Made by a program: the position numbers and the translations under genes. DNA of 64,000 bases from Verrucomicrobiota bacterium (GTDB lineage: Bacteria > Verrucomicrobiota > Verrucomicrobiia > Verrucomicrobiales > DEV007), in the NCBI GenBank assembly GCA_018970725.1, contig JAGWVU010000006.1:83978-147977 (forward strand), read 5' to 3'. Below the pieces are notes generated by a model, which saw nothing but the letters and a program-made list of their open reading frames with translations, made no database searches and had not been told where the DNA came from. Positions 17,567-26,438 of this stretch are shown piece after piece. Position 1 is the first letter of the stretch. Every line of letters begins with the position of its first letter.

Positions 17567-18304
17567 CTACTCCTCGGCGCTCAGATATTCCAATTCTTTT
17601 CGCATGACCCGGCCGACCCGGTGTTTGGCGAGGTAGACCTGGGCGGAACTGACCCCGAGTTCCCGGCGGACCTCATCGACCTCCCAACCCTTGACCACGT
17701 AACAGTAGAAGATCTGGTATTGTTGGGGGGAGACCTTGGCCTTGACCCGGCTCAGCGCCATCTGGGTGAGATTGGACTTCCACTCCCGCTCCCAGATGGA
17801 GTCGAATCCGTGGTTCGAGTCATCGGGAATGGTGTCCATGGTGGCCGTCCGCCGGTCGTCGAACGCATCCGGAGGCCGGCCTTTGTGGGCGTCCTGTTGC
17901 TTCCGGGTGCGGAATTGGTCGGCAATGCGCCAACGGGTCTGGTTCATGAGCCAAGCCTTGAACGAGCCCCCGTCCCGGGTGAAATTGTTCTTCCGCATGT
18001 TTTTCGCCACCCGGATGAAGGTCTCCTGGACCACCTCGTTGGCTTCGGTCTCACTCAAGCCCGCCTTGCACGCCACTTTGAAGACGAACCCGGAGTAAAT
18101 CCGGAAGAATTCGTCCCAGCTCGCCTGGTCCCCCCAGTCTTTCAACCGCTGGATCAGCGTCTTGCGGGTCGCGGGATAGTTGAATGACGACGAAGAACGG
18201 GTCGTTGCCTCCTCTCCAACGGGGATCTCGGGCGCGGTCAAATCCGCGGCTGGTTCTTCGGGTGCTTCGCTCAAGGGCGTCGTCGGGGGGTTGATCGACC
18301 GCAC
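17567..18304 (-). CDS. ECF-type RNA polymerase sigma factor
   Basis: Region 2 is evident in WDEFFRIYSGFVFKVACKAGLSETEANEVVQETFIRVAKNM and FKAWLMNQTRWRIADQFR. Region 4 is in KVSPQQYQIFYCYVVKGWEVDEVRRELGVSSAQVYLAKHRVGRVM. There is no region 3, as in ECF sigma factors. The start is uncertain: no ATG lies upstream of the core, GTG codons occur at 18304 and 18397, and the extra N-terminal sequence is Pro/Ala-rich. The downstream thioredoxin-like and LysM genes on the same strand may be in its operon. No recognisable anti-sigma gene is adjacent. Confidence 0.8.
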   Translation of the reverse strand: MRSINPPTTPLSEAPEEPAADLTAPEIPVGEEATTRSSSSFNYPATRKTLIQRLKDWGDQASWDEFFRIYSGFVFKVACKAGLSETEANEVVQETFIRVAKNMRKNNFTRDGGSFKAWLMNQTRWRIADQFRTRKQQDAHKGRPPDAFDDRRTATMDTIPDDSNHGFDSIWEREWKSNLTQMALSRVKAKVSPQQYQIFYCYVVKGWEVDEVRRELGVSSAQVYLAKHRVGRVMRKELEYLSAEE

Positions 18305-18506
18305 CAGCTTATGCCGATTGTCCAAAAGGGTGAAACAGAAAATCGCAAGAACGCTCCGGCGCGCCCGATTCCGGATCCCTTGCCCCAACCGAGACACCTA
18401 TCGAGCCTATTCCTTCATGGCATTGCAGCTAGCTCCGGGTCATGGCCGTCGCAAATTTCCATCAGCGGGGTTGCCGTCCTCACCCGCCAAGAAATAGGAT
18501 GCTGCC

Positions 18507-19514
18507 ATGAGCAGCCATTCCTTGATCCCGGGCGTTCTCGCCGCCAGTCTTTTCGCCATGCCCCTCCATGCGCAAGAACCCAAGCCGATCCGCATCGGAA
18601 TGATCGGCCTCGACACCTCCCACGTCACCGCCTTTACCGAACGCCTGAACGATCCCGCGAGCAAGAATCACGTTCCGGGGGGACGCGTCGTGGCCGCGTT
18701 CAAGGGCGGCAGCCCGGACATCCCGGACAGCGCGAACCGTTTGGAGGGCTTCACCCGCACCCTCGTCGAAAAGCACGGGGTCAAGATCTACGATACCATT
18801 GCCGAACTCTGCCAGAACGTTGATGCGGTCCTTCTCGAAAGCGTGGACGGCCGCCCCCACCTGGAGCAGGTCCGGCCCGTCTTCGCCGCCGGGAAACCAG
18901 TCTTCATCGACAAACCGGTCGCCGGTTCCCTGAAGGATGCGGTGGAGATTTACCAGCTGTCCAAGCAAACCGGCGTGCCCTGCTGGAGCGCTTCCTCCCT
19001 GCGATTCTATCCCGGCGTCGTGGCCGTGGCGGAAGCTCCGGCCGGAGAAGTGCGCGGTGCCATCTCCTACGGCCCTGCCACGATCCAGCCGACGCATCCC
19101 GATCTCTTCTGGTATGGCATCCATCCCACCGAAGCGCTTTTCACCGTGCTCGGATCCGGTTGCGAAACCGTTTCCCGGACCCACACCAAGGACACCGACG
19201 TCGTGACCGGGGTCTGGAGCGGCGGCCGCACCGGCGTCCTCTACGGATTGCGCAATCAGAAGACCGGATACAAGGTGGTGAAGTTTGGCACGGAGAAAAT
19301 CGTGGAACAAACCGAGGGTGGCGACTACACCCCGATGTTGGTCGAGGTGATCCGCTTTTTCCAGACCGGCAAGCCTCCGGTGAGCCCGGAAACCACTCTG
19401 GAAATTTACGGATTCATGGAGGCCGCCGACGAGAGCAAGCGCCGCGGCGGCACTCCGGTTTCCGTGGCCGACGTCCTCAAGGCCGCCGGCTGGCCGGGAT
19501 CAGGTCAGCGCTGA
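18507..19514 (+). CDS. Exported Gfo/Idh/MocA-like protein with atypical nucleotide motif
   Basis: 335 residues with a Sec-like signal peptide (SLIPGVLAASLFAMPLHAQ). A Rossmann-like start follows, RIGMIGLDTSHVTAFTERL, where the canonical GxGxxG is replaced by GLDTSH. The usual EKP is IDKPVAGSLKDA. The rest (VEIYQLSKQTGVPCWSASSLRF...FWYGIHPTEALFTVLGSG) fits the MocA C-terminal domain. It may act on a sugar outside the cytoplasm or be a non-enzymatic binding protein. It converges with the DUF1080 gene, their ends overlapping by 10 bp. Confidence 0.78.
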   Translation: MSSHSLIPGVLAASLFAMPLHAQEPKPIRIGMIGLDTSHVTAFTERLNDPASKNHVPGGRVVAAFKGGSPDIPDSANRLEGFTRTLVEKHGVKIYDTIAELCQNVDAVLLESVDGRPHLEQVRPVFAAGKPVFIDKPVAGSLKDAVEIYQLSKQTGVPCWSASSLRFYPGVVAVAEAPAGEVRGAISYGPATIQPTHPDLFWYGIHPTEALFTVLGSGCETVSRTHTKDTDVVTGVWSGGRTGVLYGLRNQKTGYKVVKFGTEKIVEQTEGGDYTPMLVEVIRFFQTGKPPVSPETTLEIYGFMEAADESKRRGGTPVSVADVLKAAGWPGSGQR

Positions 19515-21181
19515 CGGGGGTGGGAAAGGAAAGCCGTGCGCCCGAAGATGGAGCCCGGCTTCCGACCGCCCGTGAAGCGGCGCTTGGATTTTCCTGTGCT
19601 CTCCGCCGGGGTCTCTTCCTCGTAGCTCGGATTTTCGTCGATCACCGGTTCCAGTTCCAACTCGGTCACCACGACCGGCTCTTCCGCCTTCGGCCCGGCT
19701 GCAGGCGCGGGCGCGGTGGCCGGGGCGGCGGGGGTCTGCGGCTCGACCGCCGCCGTTTTGGCCGGGGCGGTTCCGAGGCGCTTCACCCGGATGTTGCGGA
19801 ACGCGACGGGGTCGTTGTGGCCCGCGAACCCGATGTGTCCGCTGGTGCGATCCAATCCGCCGGGAACCTTCTCGAGTTTGGAACGGTCGATCTTGGTCAG
19901 ATCGGCGTCGAGGATCTTGAAACCGTTGACCGTGACCGTGATGCGCTGGCCTTCCACGCGGATCTCCTGATGGTTCCACTGGCCGACCGGGCGGAGATAG
20001 CCCGCCTTGGCCCCCACGCAGTGATAGATCGAGCCGTGGCGCTGGTAATCCTTGAGCGGCGCCTTGGGGTGCGCGGCATCGTAGCCCTCGTTGTCGATCA
20101 CCTGAATCTCAAGACCGTCGGCGGCGGGGTGACCGTTGAGCGGCGTGCGCAAGGCGATTCCGTTGTTCCCTCCGGAAGGCAATTTGAACTCGAGCTGCAG
20201 GACCATGTCCCCGTATTCCTCCCGGGACAGCAGATTGCCTCCCTTGCCCTTCTTGCACACGATGGCGCCATCCACCACCTCGTAATTTTCCACGGCCCCC
20301 TGCCATCCCTTGAGATCCTTGCCGGTGTCAAGTCGGGTGAAGCCCTTATCACCGCCGGAAAGGATCCGGTTGGCCTCGGAAGCGGGGATCTCCCGGATGA
20401 AGAGGTTGCGCCACCGGATCTCACTGCCATGGGTCTGCAGCTGGATCGGTCCCTTGAGGAAGGCCGGATCCGCGAAGGCGTTGGGATCCGTGATCTTCCC
20501 GGCTTTCTTCGCATCCTCGAAGGCCTTGCGACCGAAGAAGTTCTCGAGCGGCGCATCGTCCACCACGGTCTCGCCGTTGAAGATGACCCGGACCCGGTCA
20601 CCGACCATCCGGATCTTGAATTGATTCCATTCCCCGAACGGCTTGTCCATTTTCTTGGAGGGATCCTTGCCGGGGGCTCCGGGGCTGTTGTTCCAAAGAC
20701 CGCCCGAGCCCTTGTCCTGCCCCAACTTGCGCGGATCGCCCTTGGTGGCGTCCCAGATCTGCACTTGGGGCAGACCGCGCAGGTAGATGCCGCTGTCCCC
20801 GTCCGGCAGCGCCTTGTATTCCACCATCAACTCGAAGTCTCCGTAATCCTTGTCCGTGGTCAGATACAAGCCTTTGCCGTCGTTGACGATTTCATCCCCT
20901 TGGACCGACCAATGGGCCAGAATGTTTTCCGCTCCTTTCTTGGGATCGACCTTGGCCGCCGGATCCCCCTGCACCGAGGCTTTCTTGTAAGCGGCGCGCT
21001 CCACGGGAGTCATTTTCCACAAGTCACCGGGATTCCGCGTCCCCCACCCATACCAGCCGGTGAAATCCTTGCCGTTGAACAGAGGAGTGAATCCCTTGGG
21101 AGGGGTGGCCGCGTGGATGGAAACCACGGTGAAAAGAAAACAGCCCAGCAGGGCGGTTCGCAGGGGTTGGGTCCGGATCAT
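19505..21181 (-). CDS. Exported protein with two DUF1080 (3-keto-glycoside hydrolase-like) domains
   Basis: 558 residues with a signal peptide (LRTALLGCFLFTVVSIHAA). Two concanavalin-like DUF1080 domains follow. The first runs from GFTPLFNGKDFTGWYGWG to about residue 270. The second runs from GFTRLDTGKDLKGWQGAVENYEV to VAFRNIRVKRLG, near residue 475. Both contain the family DGDSGIYLRG or GGNNGIALRT type strand. The tail is Ala/Pro-rich, then basic. Characterised DUF1080 members cleave 3-keto-disaccharides or glycosides produced by Gfo/Idh oxidoreductases. The flanking exported Gfo/Idh gene supports that theme. Confidence 0.85.
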   Translation of the reverse strand: MIRTQPLRTALLGCFLFTVVSIHAATPPKGFTPLFNGKDFTGWYGWGTRNPGDLWKMTPVERAAYKKASVQGDPAAKVDPKKGAENILAHWSVQGDEIVNDGKGLYLTTDKDYGDFELMVEYKALPDGDSGIYLRGLPQVQIWDATKGDPRKLGQDKGSGGLWNNSPGAPGKDPSKKMDKPFGEWNQFKIRMVGDRVRVIFNGETVVDDAPLENFFGRKAFEDAKKAGKITDPNAFADPAFLKGPIQLQTHGSEIRWRNLFIREIPASEANRILSGGDKGFTRLDTGKDLKGWQGAVENYEVVDGAIVCKKGKGGNLLSREEYGDMVLQLEFKLPSGGNNGIALRTPLNGHPAADGLEIQVIDNEGYDAAHPKAPLKDYQRHGSIYHCVGAKAGYLRPVGQWNHQEIRVEGQRITVTVNGFKILDADLTKIDRSKLEKVPGGLDRTSGHIGFAGHNDPVAFRNIRVKRLGTAPAKTAAVEPQTPAAPATAPAPAAGPKAEEPVVVTELELEPVIDENPSYEEETPAESTGKSKRRFTGGRKPGSIFGRTAFLSHPRQR

Positions 21182-21186
21182 GACGC

Positions 21187-21260
21187 TATAAACGACTCGG
21201 AAACGCCCCTTTTGTCAATCCAAACACAATAGTTTTTATTGATACAATTGAAATATCCAG
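21187..21260 (-). promoter_or_regulatory. AT-rich candidate promoter region of the DUF1080 gene
   Basis: This stretch is markedly AT-rich compared with its surroundings. Read on the minus strand it contains TTGACA (21213-21218) and TTTATA (21187-21192). The 20-nt spacer is too long for a classical sigma-70 promoter, so the exact elements are unsure. Confidence 0.3.
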
Positions 21261-21272
21261 AAGTCTTGTCCG

Positions 21273-23438
21273 TCAAAGGGCGTCATCCTCGCCACGATTG
21301 GCGATGTCCTGGCATGCCTTGAGATTCAATTTCCCGGAGGCAAGGTGCGGGATCTCCAGTACATCGATAATGACCTTGGGTATCCACAAACTCGGAATCC
21401 CCCGCTCCAGCAAGCGGTAGCGGAGATCCGTGGCGTCCAACCCGTGGATGGCGGAGAGCAAGACGAGTTGCTCCCCTTTCGCCTCGTCCGGGACCCCGAC
21501 AATCACGACTTTCCGGTCGCCCTCGGTCTCGCTATGCAACTCCCGGGCGATGGCCTCCTCCACGGTTTCATGGGGGACCATTTCGCCGGCGATTTTGGAG
21601 AACCGGGAAATCCGGCCCTCGATAAAGAGAAATCCCTCGTGATCGACCCGTCCGATGTCTCCGGTGCACAACCATCCATCCACGAGAACCTTGCCGCTCT
21701 GTTCCGCGTTATGGAGATACCCGTGGAAGATGTTCGGTCCCTTGAGCCAGATCATCCCCGTCTGGTCGAGGGGCAGGGGGGCGTCGGTATCCGGATCGGT
21801 GATCCGCACCGCGATCCCCGGAACGAAATGACCGACCGATCCGGGACGCTGGCTCGGCAGGACCCTGGGGCGGTCCACCCCGGGGTCCGGGTCCGGCAGG
21901 TTGAAGTTGGTCACCGGCGAAGTCTCGGTGAGCCCGTATCCTTCGTGCACCGCTTTCCCGAAGCGCGCCGCGAACTGGTCCGCCACGCTTCGCGGCAGTT
22001 TTTCGGCCCCGGTGATGACATAACGAAGAGACTCGAGCTGACCGGGTTCGGCCTTGCGCAGATAGCCCCTGAGGAACGTCGGCGTGGCGATCAACAGGGA
22101 CACATGATATTGCTGGATGAACTGGGCCAGCTTGTGGGTCTCGATCGGGTTGGGGTGGGTGATGAGGTTAATGCCCTCGATGATTGGATACCAGAGGGTC
22201 ACGGTGCACCCGAAGCTGTGGAAAAGCGGCAGACAACCCAGGGCGCAATCATGGGAGTGCAGTTGCAGGCGCGACGCGAATTGATGGACGTTGGCAATGA
22301 CGTTGCGGTGGCTCAGGGCCACTCCCTTGGGTTCACCGGAACTGCCGCTGGTAAAGAGCAGCACCGCTTCGCGATCGCCCCCTTGCAACGGGAGCCGCAG
22401 GACCCGGGCAAGAACCCGGGCGGACATCACCTTGCTCGCCAACAACCATCCGGCGATCGCCGGCTTCATCGCCGGAAGCACCCGCTCCAGAAAGATCATC
22501 TGCCGCGTCGGCGGCCAGGGGAAACGCTGGGTGCGCCGCACAAACGGATCCGCGGTGATCAGCCGGTCGATCCCGCCCTGCGCCATGGCCGAGCGGATTC
22601 CTTCCTCGCTCGCGGTGAAGTTGAGGTTCACCGGAACCTTCCCCGCCAGAATCACCGCCACGTTGGCGATCAGCCCCCCCGGGCCGGGTGGCAGCACGAT
22701 CCCGACCCGGGGCTGGGTCGTCTCCTTTTTGATCAATTGAGCCAGGGCCAGCGAGATCGCCAGAATCCGGTCGAACCGCTGATCGGAGCCATCCTCCCCG
22801 GTGATGACCCGGTTCGTGGTCCCATGCTTCTTCAACCCGCAGAGCAGGGCATAACCCAGACTGAGTTCCAAGGTGGGCCGCCGCTGGTAAGCCGCTTCTC
22901 CCGCGATCAGCAGTTGCTGCCAGTATCCCGGCAGCGTGCCCGGACCGCCTCCCGGAAGCCCGCCAAAGGAAAAAATCAACCGCGGGTGCCGCGCCGGCGC
23001 CTCGATCGAAAGGGAACCCTCGTCGGGATGAAAGACATGCAGGGGAAGAACCGCCAACCCGGTCCCGACGACAAAACGGAGGACCTCCACCGGCACGGTG
23101 GTCGGCGAACCAGCCCGGGCCGAGACTGGGCCGGGAACGAGGATCACGAGTTTGCGTTCCTCCAGTTCCGTCCGGAGGCGGCGGAGGAAAGGGTCGTCCG
23201 CCGTCATCCCCACGGAGAATTCCAAGACGGGGACTCCGCGTTCGCCGGCGTGCGCCAGGAAACGCGGATCCGGCACGTCACCCTGTTCCAACAAGTAGCA
23301 GAACGACCGTCCCGGAAGTTCCCGCTCGAGGGACAACAGGTCTTCAAATGACAGGATGTTGGGAACGATGACGACACCGCTCTCCGGGAGGTTTTCAGCG
23401 CCGAGGAAGGTCACTTTGGTTTTGGGATCCGAGGCCAT
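21273..23438 (-). CDS. AMP-dependent acyl ligase fused to a degenerate acyltransferase domain (Aas-like)
   Basis: 721 residues from ATG 23438. The N-terminal 190 residues resemble a PlsC acyltransferase (SGVVIVPNILSFEDLLSL, VLEFSV, LVILVPGPVSARAG), but the NHxxxxD motif reads NILSFED and the PEG motif is PGP, so catalytic His is missing. The adenylation domain has LLFTSGSSGEPKGVALSH, YGLTETSPV and WLCTGDIGRVDHEGFLFIEGR. It should activate a fatty acid to acyl-AMP and pass it to CoA or ACP, as in Aas/acyl-ACP synthetase phospholipid recycling. The C-terminal catalytic Lys lies near the SGKLNLK end. Confidence 0.83.
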   Translation of the reverse strand: MASDPKTKVTFLGAENLPESGVVIVPNILSFEDLLSLERELPGRSFCYLLEQGDVPDPRFLAHAGERGVPVLEFSVGMTADDPFLRRLRTELEERKLVILVPGPVSARAGSPTTVPVEVLRFVVGTGLAVLPLHVFHPDEGSLSIEAPARHPRLIFSFGGLPGGGPGTLPGYWQQLLIAGEAAYQRRPTLELSLGYALLCGLKKHGTTNRVITGEDGSDQRFDRILAISLALAQLIKKETTQPRVGIVLPPGPGGLIANVAVILAGKVPVNLNFTASEEGIRSAMAQGGIDRLITADPFVRRTQRFPWPPTRQMIFLERVLPAMKPAIAGWLLASKVMSARVLARVLRLPLQGGDREAVLLFTSGSSGEPKGVALSHRNVIANVHQFASRLQLHSHDCALGCLPLFHSFGCTVTLWYPIIEGINLITHPNPIETHKLAQFIQQYHVSLLIATPTFLRGYLRKAEPGQLESLRYVITGAEKLPRSVADQFAARFGKAVHEGYGLTETSPVTNFNLPDPDPGVDRPRVLPSQRPGSVGHFVPGIAVRITDPDTDAPLPLDQTGMIWLKGPNIFHGYLHNAEQSGKVLVDGWLCTGDIGRVDHEGFLFIEGRISRFSKIAGEMVPHETVEEAIARELHSETEGDRKVVIVGVPDEAKGEQLVLLSAIHGLDATDLRYRLLERGIPSLWIPKVIIDVLEIPHLASGKLNLKACQDIANRGEDDAL

Positions 23439-23637
23439 GGGTGCGGGGCCCGCGGGCGGATCCCCCAATCCGGGAAAACTGGCCGCGACGGCTGATCAAC
23501 ATTCAAGACCACCCGTCTGGCGAATCAACGAAAATCGACCGTGACCCGGCCTTTCCGCGGCACGCCCGCACCGGGGATTTTGGCCGCGAAAATGAAAAAA
23601 AGTGTCCCCTGACCGGGCTTGGCGATCAAGAAAGGAG

Positions 23638-24990
23638 ATGTCCCCTTCAAAATCGATTCCGGCCGGTTCTCCCGGTCGCCGGCGCTTCCTGCAAACCGTG
23701 GGCGCGTTGGCCACCGGCCCCTTCATCCAGCGCACCCAGGGTTCCCCGAATGGAAAGGTGCAGCACGCGAGCTTCGGCGCGGCCGGCATGGCGGGAACCG
23801 ATCTGCGCAAACTGGCGGCCCATCCGGATGTCCGGCTGGTGGCGGTTGCGGATGTCGATCTGGCCCGCACCGAACAGGTGAAAGCCGAATTTCCGGACGT
23901 CCGGGTCTACCAGGATTGGAGGGAACTTTTGGAAAAAGAAGGGGACCGGGTGGACTCCTGCAACGTGTCCACGCCGGATCACATGCACGCCATCATCGCC
24001 TTGCAGGCTTTGGAGCGGGGGAAACATGTCTACTGCCAGAAACCGCTGGCCCACAATCTGTCGGAAACCCGCAAACTGCGGGACAAGGCGGCCTCCACCC
24101 GGCTCGTGACCCAGATGGGCACCCAACTGGCCTCTTACACTTCCGATCTCTCCACCCGGGCCTGGATTCAGGCCGGAGCCATCGGCAAGGTGCGCCAGGT
24201 GCACACCTTCAGCGGCAAAACCTGGGGCGATCCCAATCCCCTGCCGGAGCGGGAAGACCCGCTTCCCGCGACCTTGAACTGGGACCACTGGAACGGAGTG
24301 GCCGACCCACCGGCCCGCTATCTCCAGGGCGCCTTTCATCCGGGTCAATGGCGCAAGCGCCAGCCGTTCGGCACCGGGACCCTGGGCGACATGGGTTGCC
24401 ACATGTTCAACGGCTGGTTCCGTTCCCTCGCCCTCACCGCCCCGTTGTCGGTCCGCAGCATCGGCCCGGCCCCGCGGCACGGCAATTGGGCCGTCGATGG
24501 CGAAATCCACTACCTCTTCCCCGGCACCCAATACACCGCGGAAAAAACCATCGAGGTGATCTGGTATGACGGAGCCAAACGTCCGCCGGCGGAAATCGTC
24601 GGGCTGCTCGGCGAGACCTTCCCGCGCGAGGGCTCGGTCTACGTGGGGGAGCAAGGCATCCTGCTCGCCCCGCACGGAGGCTGGGTCCGCATCTTCCGGA
24701 ACGGCCGGATGGTGGAACAAGCCGTCCATGGCTTCAAGGACGTTCCCGGCACCGCCGAAGCGCATTGGTTCGAGTTCATCGACGCCATCCTCGGACGCAC
24801 TGCGGGAAAACCGCCGAAAAGTGATTTTTCCTTCGCCGCCCCGCTGACCGAAGCGGTCCTTCTGGGCAACGTGGCCTCCTTCTTTCCCGGGGAGACCTTG
24901 GCCTGGAACAGCGCCGCACTGACCTTCCCGGAAAAAACCGAGGCCAATCAACTCCTCGGGAGAAAATATCGCCAGGGATGGCAGGTATGA
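23638..24990 (+). CDS. Tat-exported Gfo/Idh/MocA family oxidoreductase
   Basis: 450 residues with a twin-arginine signal (GRRRFLQTVGALATG), expected because NAD(P) must be loaded before export. The nucleotide motif is FGAAGMAGTDL. The active-site loop is YCQKPLAHNLSETRKL, the CQKP variant of EKP. Conserved downstream segments include DHWNGVADPPARYLQGAFHPGQWR and GTLGDMGCHMFN. It probably oxidises a sugar or glycoside in the periplasm. AAAGGAG lies immediately before ATG 23638, which is closer than ideal; GTG 23602 is an alternative start. Confidence 0.82.
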   Translation: MSPSKSIPAGSPGRRRFLQTVGALATGPFIQRTQGSPNGKVQHASFGAAGMAGTDLRKLAAHPDVRLVAVADVDLARTEQVKAEFPDVRVYQDWRELLEKEGDRVDSCNVSTPDHMHAIIALQALERGKHVYCQKPLAHNLSETRKLRDKAASTRLVTQMGTQLASYTSDLSTRAWIQAGAIGKVRQVHTFSGKTWGDPNPLPEREDPLPATLNWDHWNGVADPPARYLQGAFHPGQWRKRQPFGTGTLGDMGCHMFNGWFRSLALTAPLSVRSIGPAPRHGNWAVDGEIHYLFPGTQYTAEKTIEVIWYDGAKRPPAEIVGLLGETFPREGSVYVGEQGILLAPHGGWVRIFRNGRMVEQAVHGFKDVPGTAEAHWFEFIDAILGRTAGKPPKSDFSFAAPLTEAVLLGNVASFFPGETLAWNSAALTFPEKTEANQLLGRKYRQGWQV

Positions 24991-25047
24991 CGGCTCCGGC
25001 GGAAAAAAGTCTGTCCATCTTTCGGCGGTTCGTTCGACAAACAGTCG

Positions 25048-25590
25048 ATGACCGCAAAATCTGAGGCCGTGCAGCGCGCCGCCGCCGGGTTTCTCCGGGA
25101 CCGGCACCGGCTTGGGGCGTTTGTCCACGGACTGCTCCGGGACCCGCACGCGGCCGAGGACGTGCTGCAGGAGGTCTGGCTGTGCCTCGCCGCCGAGGTG
25201 GAAAAGGGGACGCTCCTGGAGAACCAGAGCGCCTGGTGCCGCGGAGTGGCCCGGAATTTGATCCGGAGAATTTGGCATCGCCGCCGCTCGGCCAAGGTGG
25301 TCCCGGACAGCGCGCTGCTTGAGACACTCTTGGACCGCGTGGAACAATCCTTTGCCGAGGCGGACGCTGCTCCGGAGGAATGGACGGAGCGGCAGGAGGC
25401 TCTCAACGAATGCGTCGCCTCGCTGCCGGAAGCCTCCCGCCGCCTGCTTTCGCTTCGTTATGAGGAAAGGATCCCGGTCGCGGAGCTGGCCCAAAGGTTG
25501 AACCGGACTTTCGAGGGCGTGACGAAGGCCCTTTACCGCCTGCGCAAGGATCTGCTGCATTGCGTGGAACGCAAACTCGTTCACCATTGA
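25048..25590 (+). CDS. ECF sigma factor (first gene of an eight-gene operon)
   Basis: 180 residues. Region 2 is GAFVHGLLRDPHAAEDVLQEVWLCLAAE...NQSAWCRGVARNLIRRIWHRRR. Region 4 is LNECVASLPEASRRLLSLRYEERIPVAELAQRLNRTFEGVTKALYRLRKDL. It is separated by only 4 bp from a small gene with one transmembrane segment that is a good anti-sigma candidate. A putative periplasmic sensor and a multidomain redox protein follow. The order resembles CnrH-CnrY-CnrX metal-responsive modules, though in a different gene order. It probably directs transcription of its own operon. Confidence 0.87.
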   Translation: MTAKSEAVQRAAAGFLRDRHRLGAFVHGLLRDPHAAEDVLQEVWLCLAAEVEKGTLLENQSAWCRGVARNLIRRIWHRRRSAKVVPDSALLETLLDRVEQSFAEADAAPEEWTERQEALNECVASLPEASRRLLSLRYEERIPVAELAQRLNRTFEGVTKALYRLRKDLLHCVERKLVHH

Positions 25591-25594
25591 ACCG

Positions 25595-25975
25595 ATGAAG
25601 AAACCCGATCTGGACCGGCTGCTGGAAGCTTGGCAGGATGGCGAACCCGCTGAAGCCGAAGCCGGGGAGTTGACCCGCGCCCTCGAGGATCCGGAGGCCC
25701 GGGCCCGGCTGCGGCAGATCTGGTTCCTTGAGTCCGGTCTGGGCGAAGCGCTCCGCACCGCCGCGGTTCGCCAGACCGCTCCCCGCTTGGTTTCCCCGGC
25801 GGACTCCGGCGTGGGGTGGCTGCAACTCTGGGCGGGGGTGGCCCTCCGCACCGTCGGGGCCGCCGGCGTTCTGGCGCTGGCCGTTGTCGTGGCCGGGACC
25901 GGCCGGAACGAGGTCCCGGACCATGCGGAACCATTGTTCATCGCCCGATTCATCCTGCAAAACCAACTGGAATAG
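25595..25975 (+). CDS. Small single-pass membrane protein, candidate anti-sigma factor
   Basis: 126 residues. The N-terminal 75 residues are acidic and helical (DLDRLLEAWQDGEPAEAEAGEL...RLRQIWFLESGLGEALRTA), similar in style to the cytoplasmic sigma-binding part of small anti-sigma factors. A single hydrophobic span (residues about 84-102) and a short 24-residue outer tail follow. It starts 4 bp after the sigma gene, as anti-sigma genes usually do. No zinc-binding HxxxCxxC motif is present, so a ZAS-type mechanism is unlikely. The role is inferred mainly from position. Confidence 0.6.
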   Translation: MKKPDLDRLLEAWQDGEPAEAEAGELTRALEDPEARARLRQIWFLESGLGEALRTAAVRQTAPRLVSPADSGVGWLQLWAGVALRTVGAAGVLALAVVVAGTGRNEVPDHAEPLFIARFILQNQLE

Positions 25976-26030
25976 CGCCTCGCCGATCCTCCTTCAAAAG
26001 CCCCAGCCCCATCCCTCGAACCGAAACGCC

Positions 26031-26438
26031 ATGAAGGCCAAATTGATCACCCAGATCGTCCTCTGTCTCCTCCTCCTCTTCGCGCTGGGAGGGGTCTGCG
26101 GGTATGCCATGTCCAGCCGGATCCCGCCCCGCCGCCCCGCCTGGACCCAGAGCCGGGAGTGGGCCGCCCATTGGATGGAACACCGGATGGCCACGGACTT
26201 CGCCGCGATCCAGGCCACCCCGGAACAAAGGGAAGCGTTGCGGCCGGCTTACGATGCCCTGCTCGAGGACTTTCATTCCATCCAGAACGAGTCCGCCCAG
26301 AAGATCGGCGCCGCCTTCAAACGGCATGGGACCGAAGTCCGCAAGCATCTCAGCCCCGCGCAACGCGAGCAACTCCGCTTGGTCAACCAATCCAGAATGC
26401 GGGCGGACAGGAAACCCGTCACCCCGGTGCAACCATGA
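26031..26438 (+). CDS. Membrane-anchored periplasmic CnrX/Spy-like protein, candidate sensor
   Basis: 135 residues. One N-terminal membrane anchor (LITQIVLCLLLLFALGGVCG) is followed by an all-helical periplasmic part with HWMEHRM at 47-53, two His in an i/i+4 pair. RHGTEVRKHLSPAQREQL follows near 98-114, resembling the 'LTxxQ/LSPEQ' pattern of Spy/CpxP/Metal_resist proteins. Such proteins sense metals (CnrX) or bind unfolded proteins (Spy). Its stop overlaps the start of the next gene (ATGA). Sequence similarity is by eye; function inferred. Confidence 0.6.
   Translation: MKAKLITQIVLCLLLLFALGGVCGYAMSSRIPPRRPAWTQSREWAAHWMEHRMATDFAAIQATPEQREALRPAYDALLEDFHSIQNESAQKIGAAFKRHGTEVRKHLSPAQREQLRLVNQSRMRADRKPVTPVQP

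Noticed and set aside
19160..21232. Very long open frame opposite the DUF1080 gene
   Set aside because: It is antisense to a clear two-domain protein and its translation is rich in Arg/Gly/Asp/His without recognisable domains, as expected from high-GC antisense sequence.
23647..25953. Long open frame on the minus strand across the Gfo/Idh and sigma factor genes
   Set aside because: It spans two well-supported plus-strand genes and an intergenic gap, and shows no family motifs.
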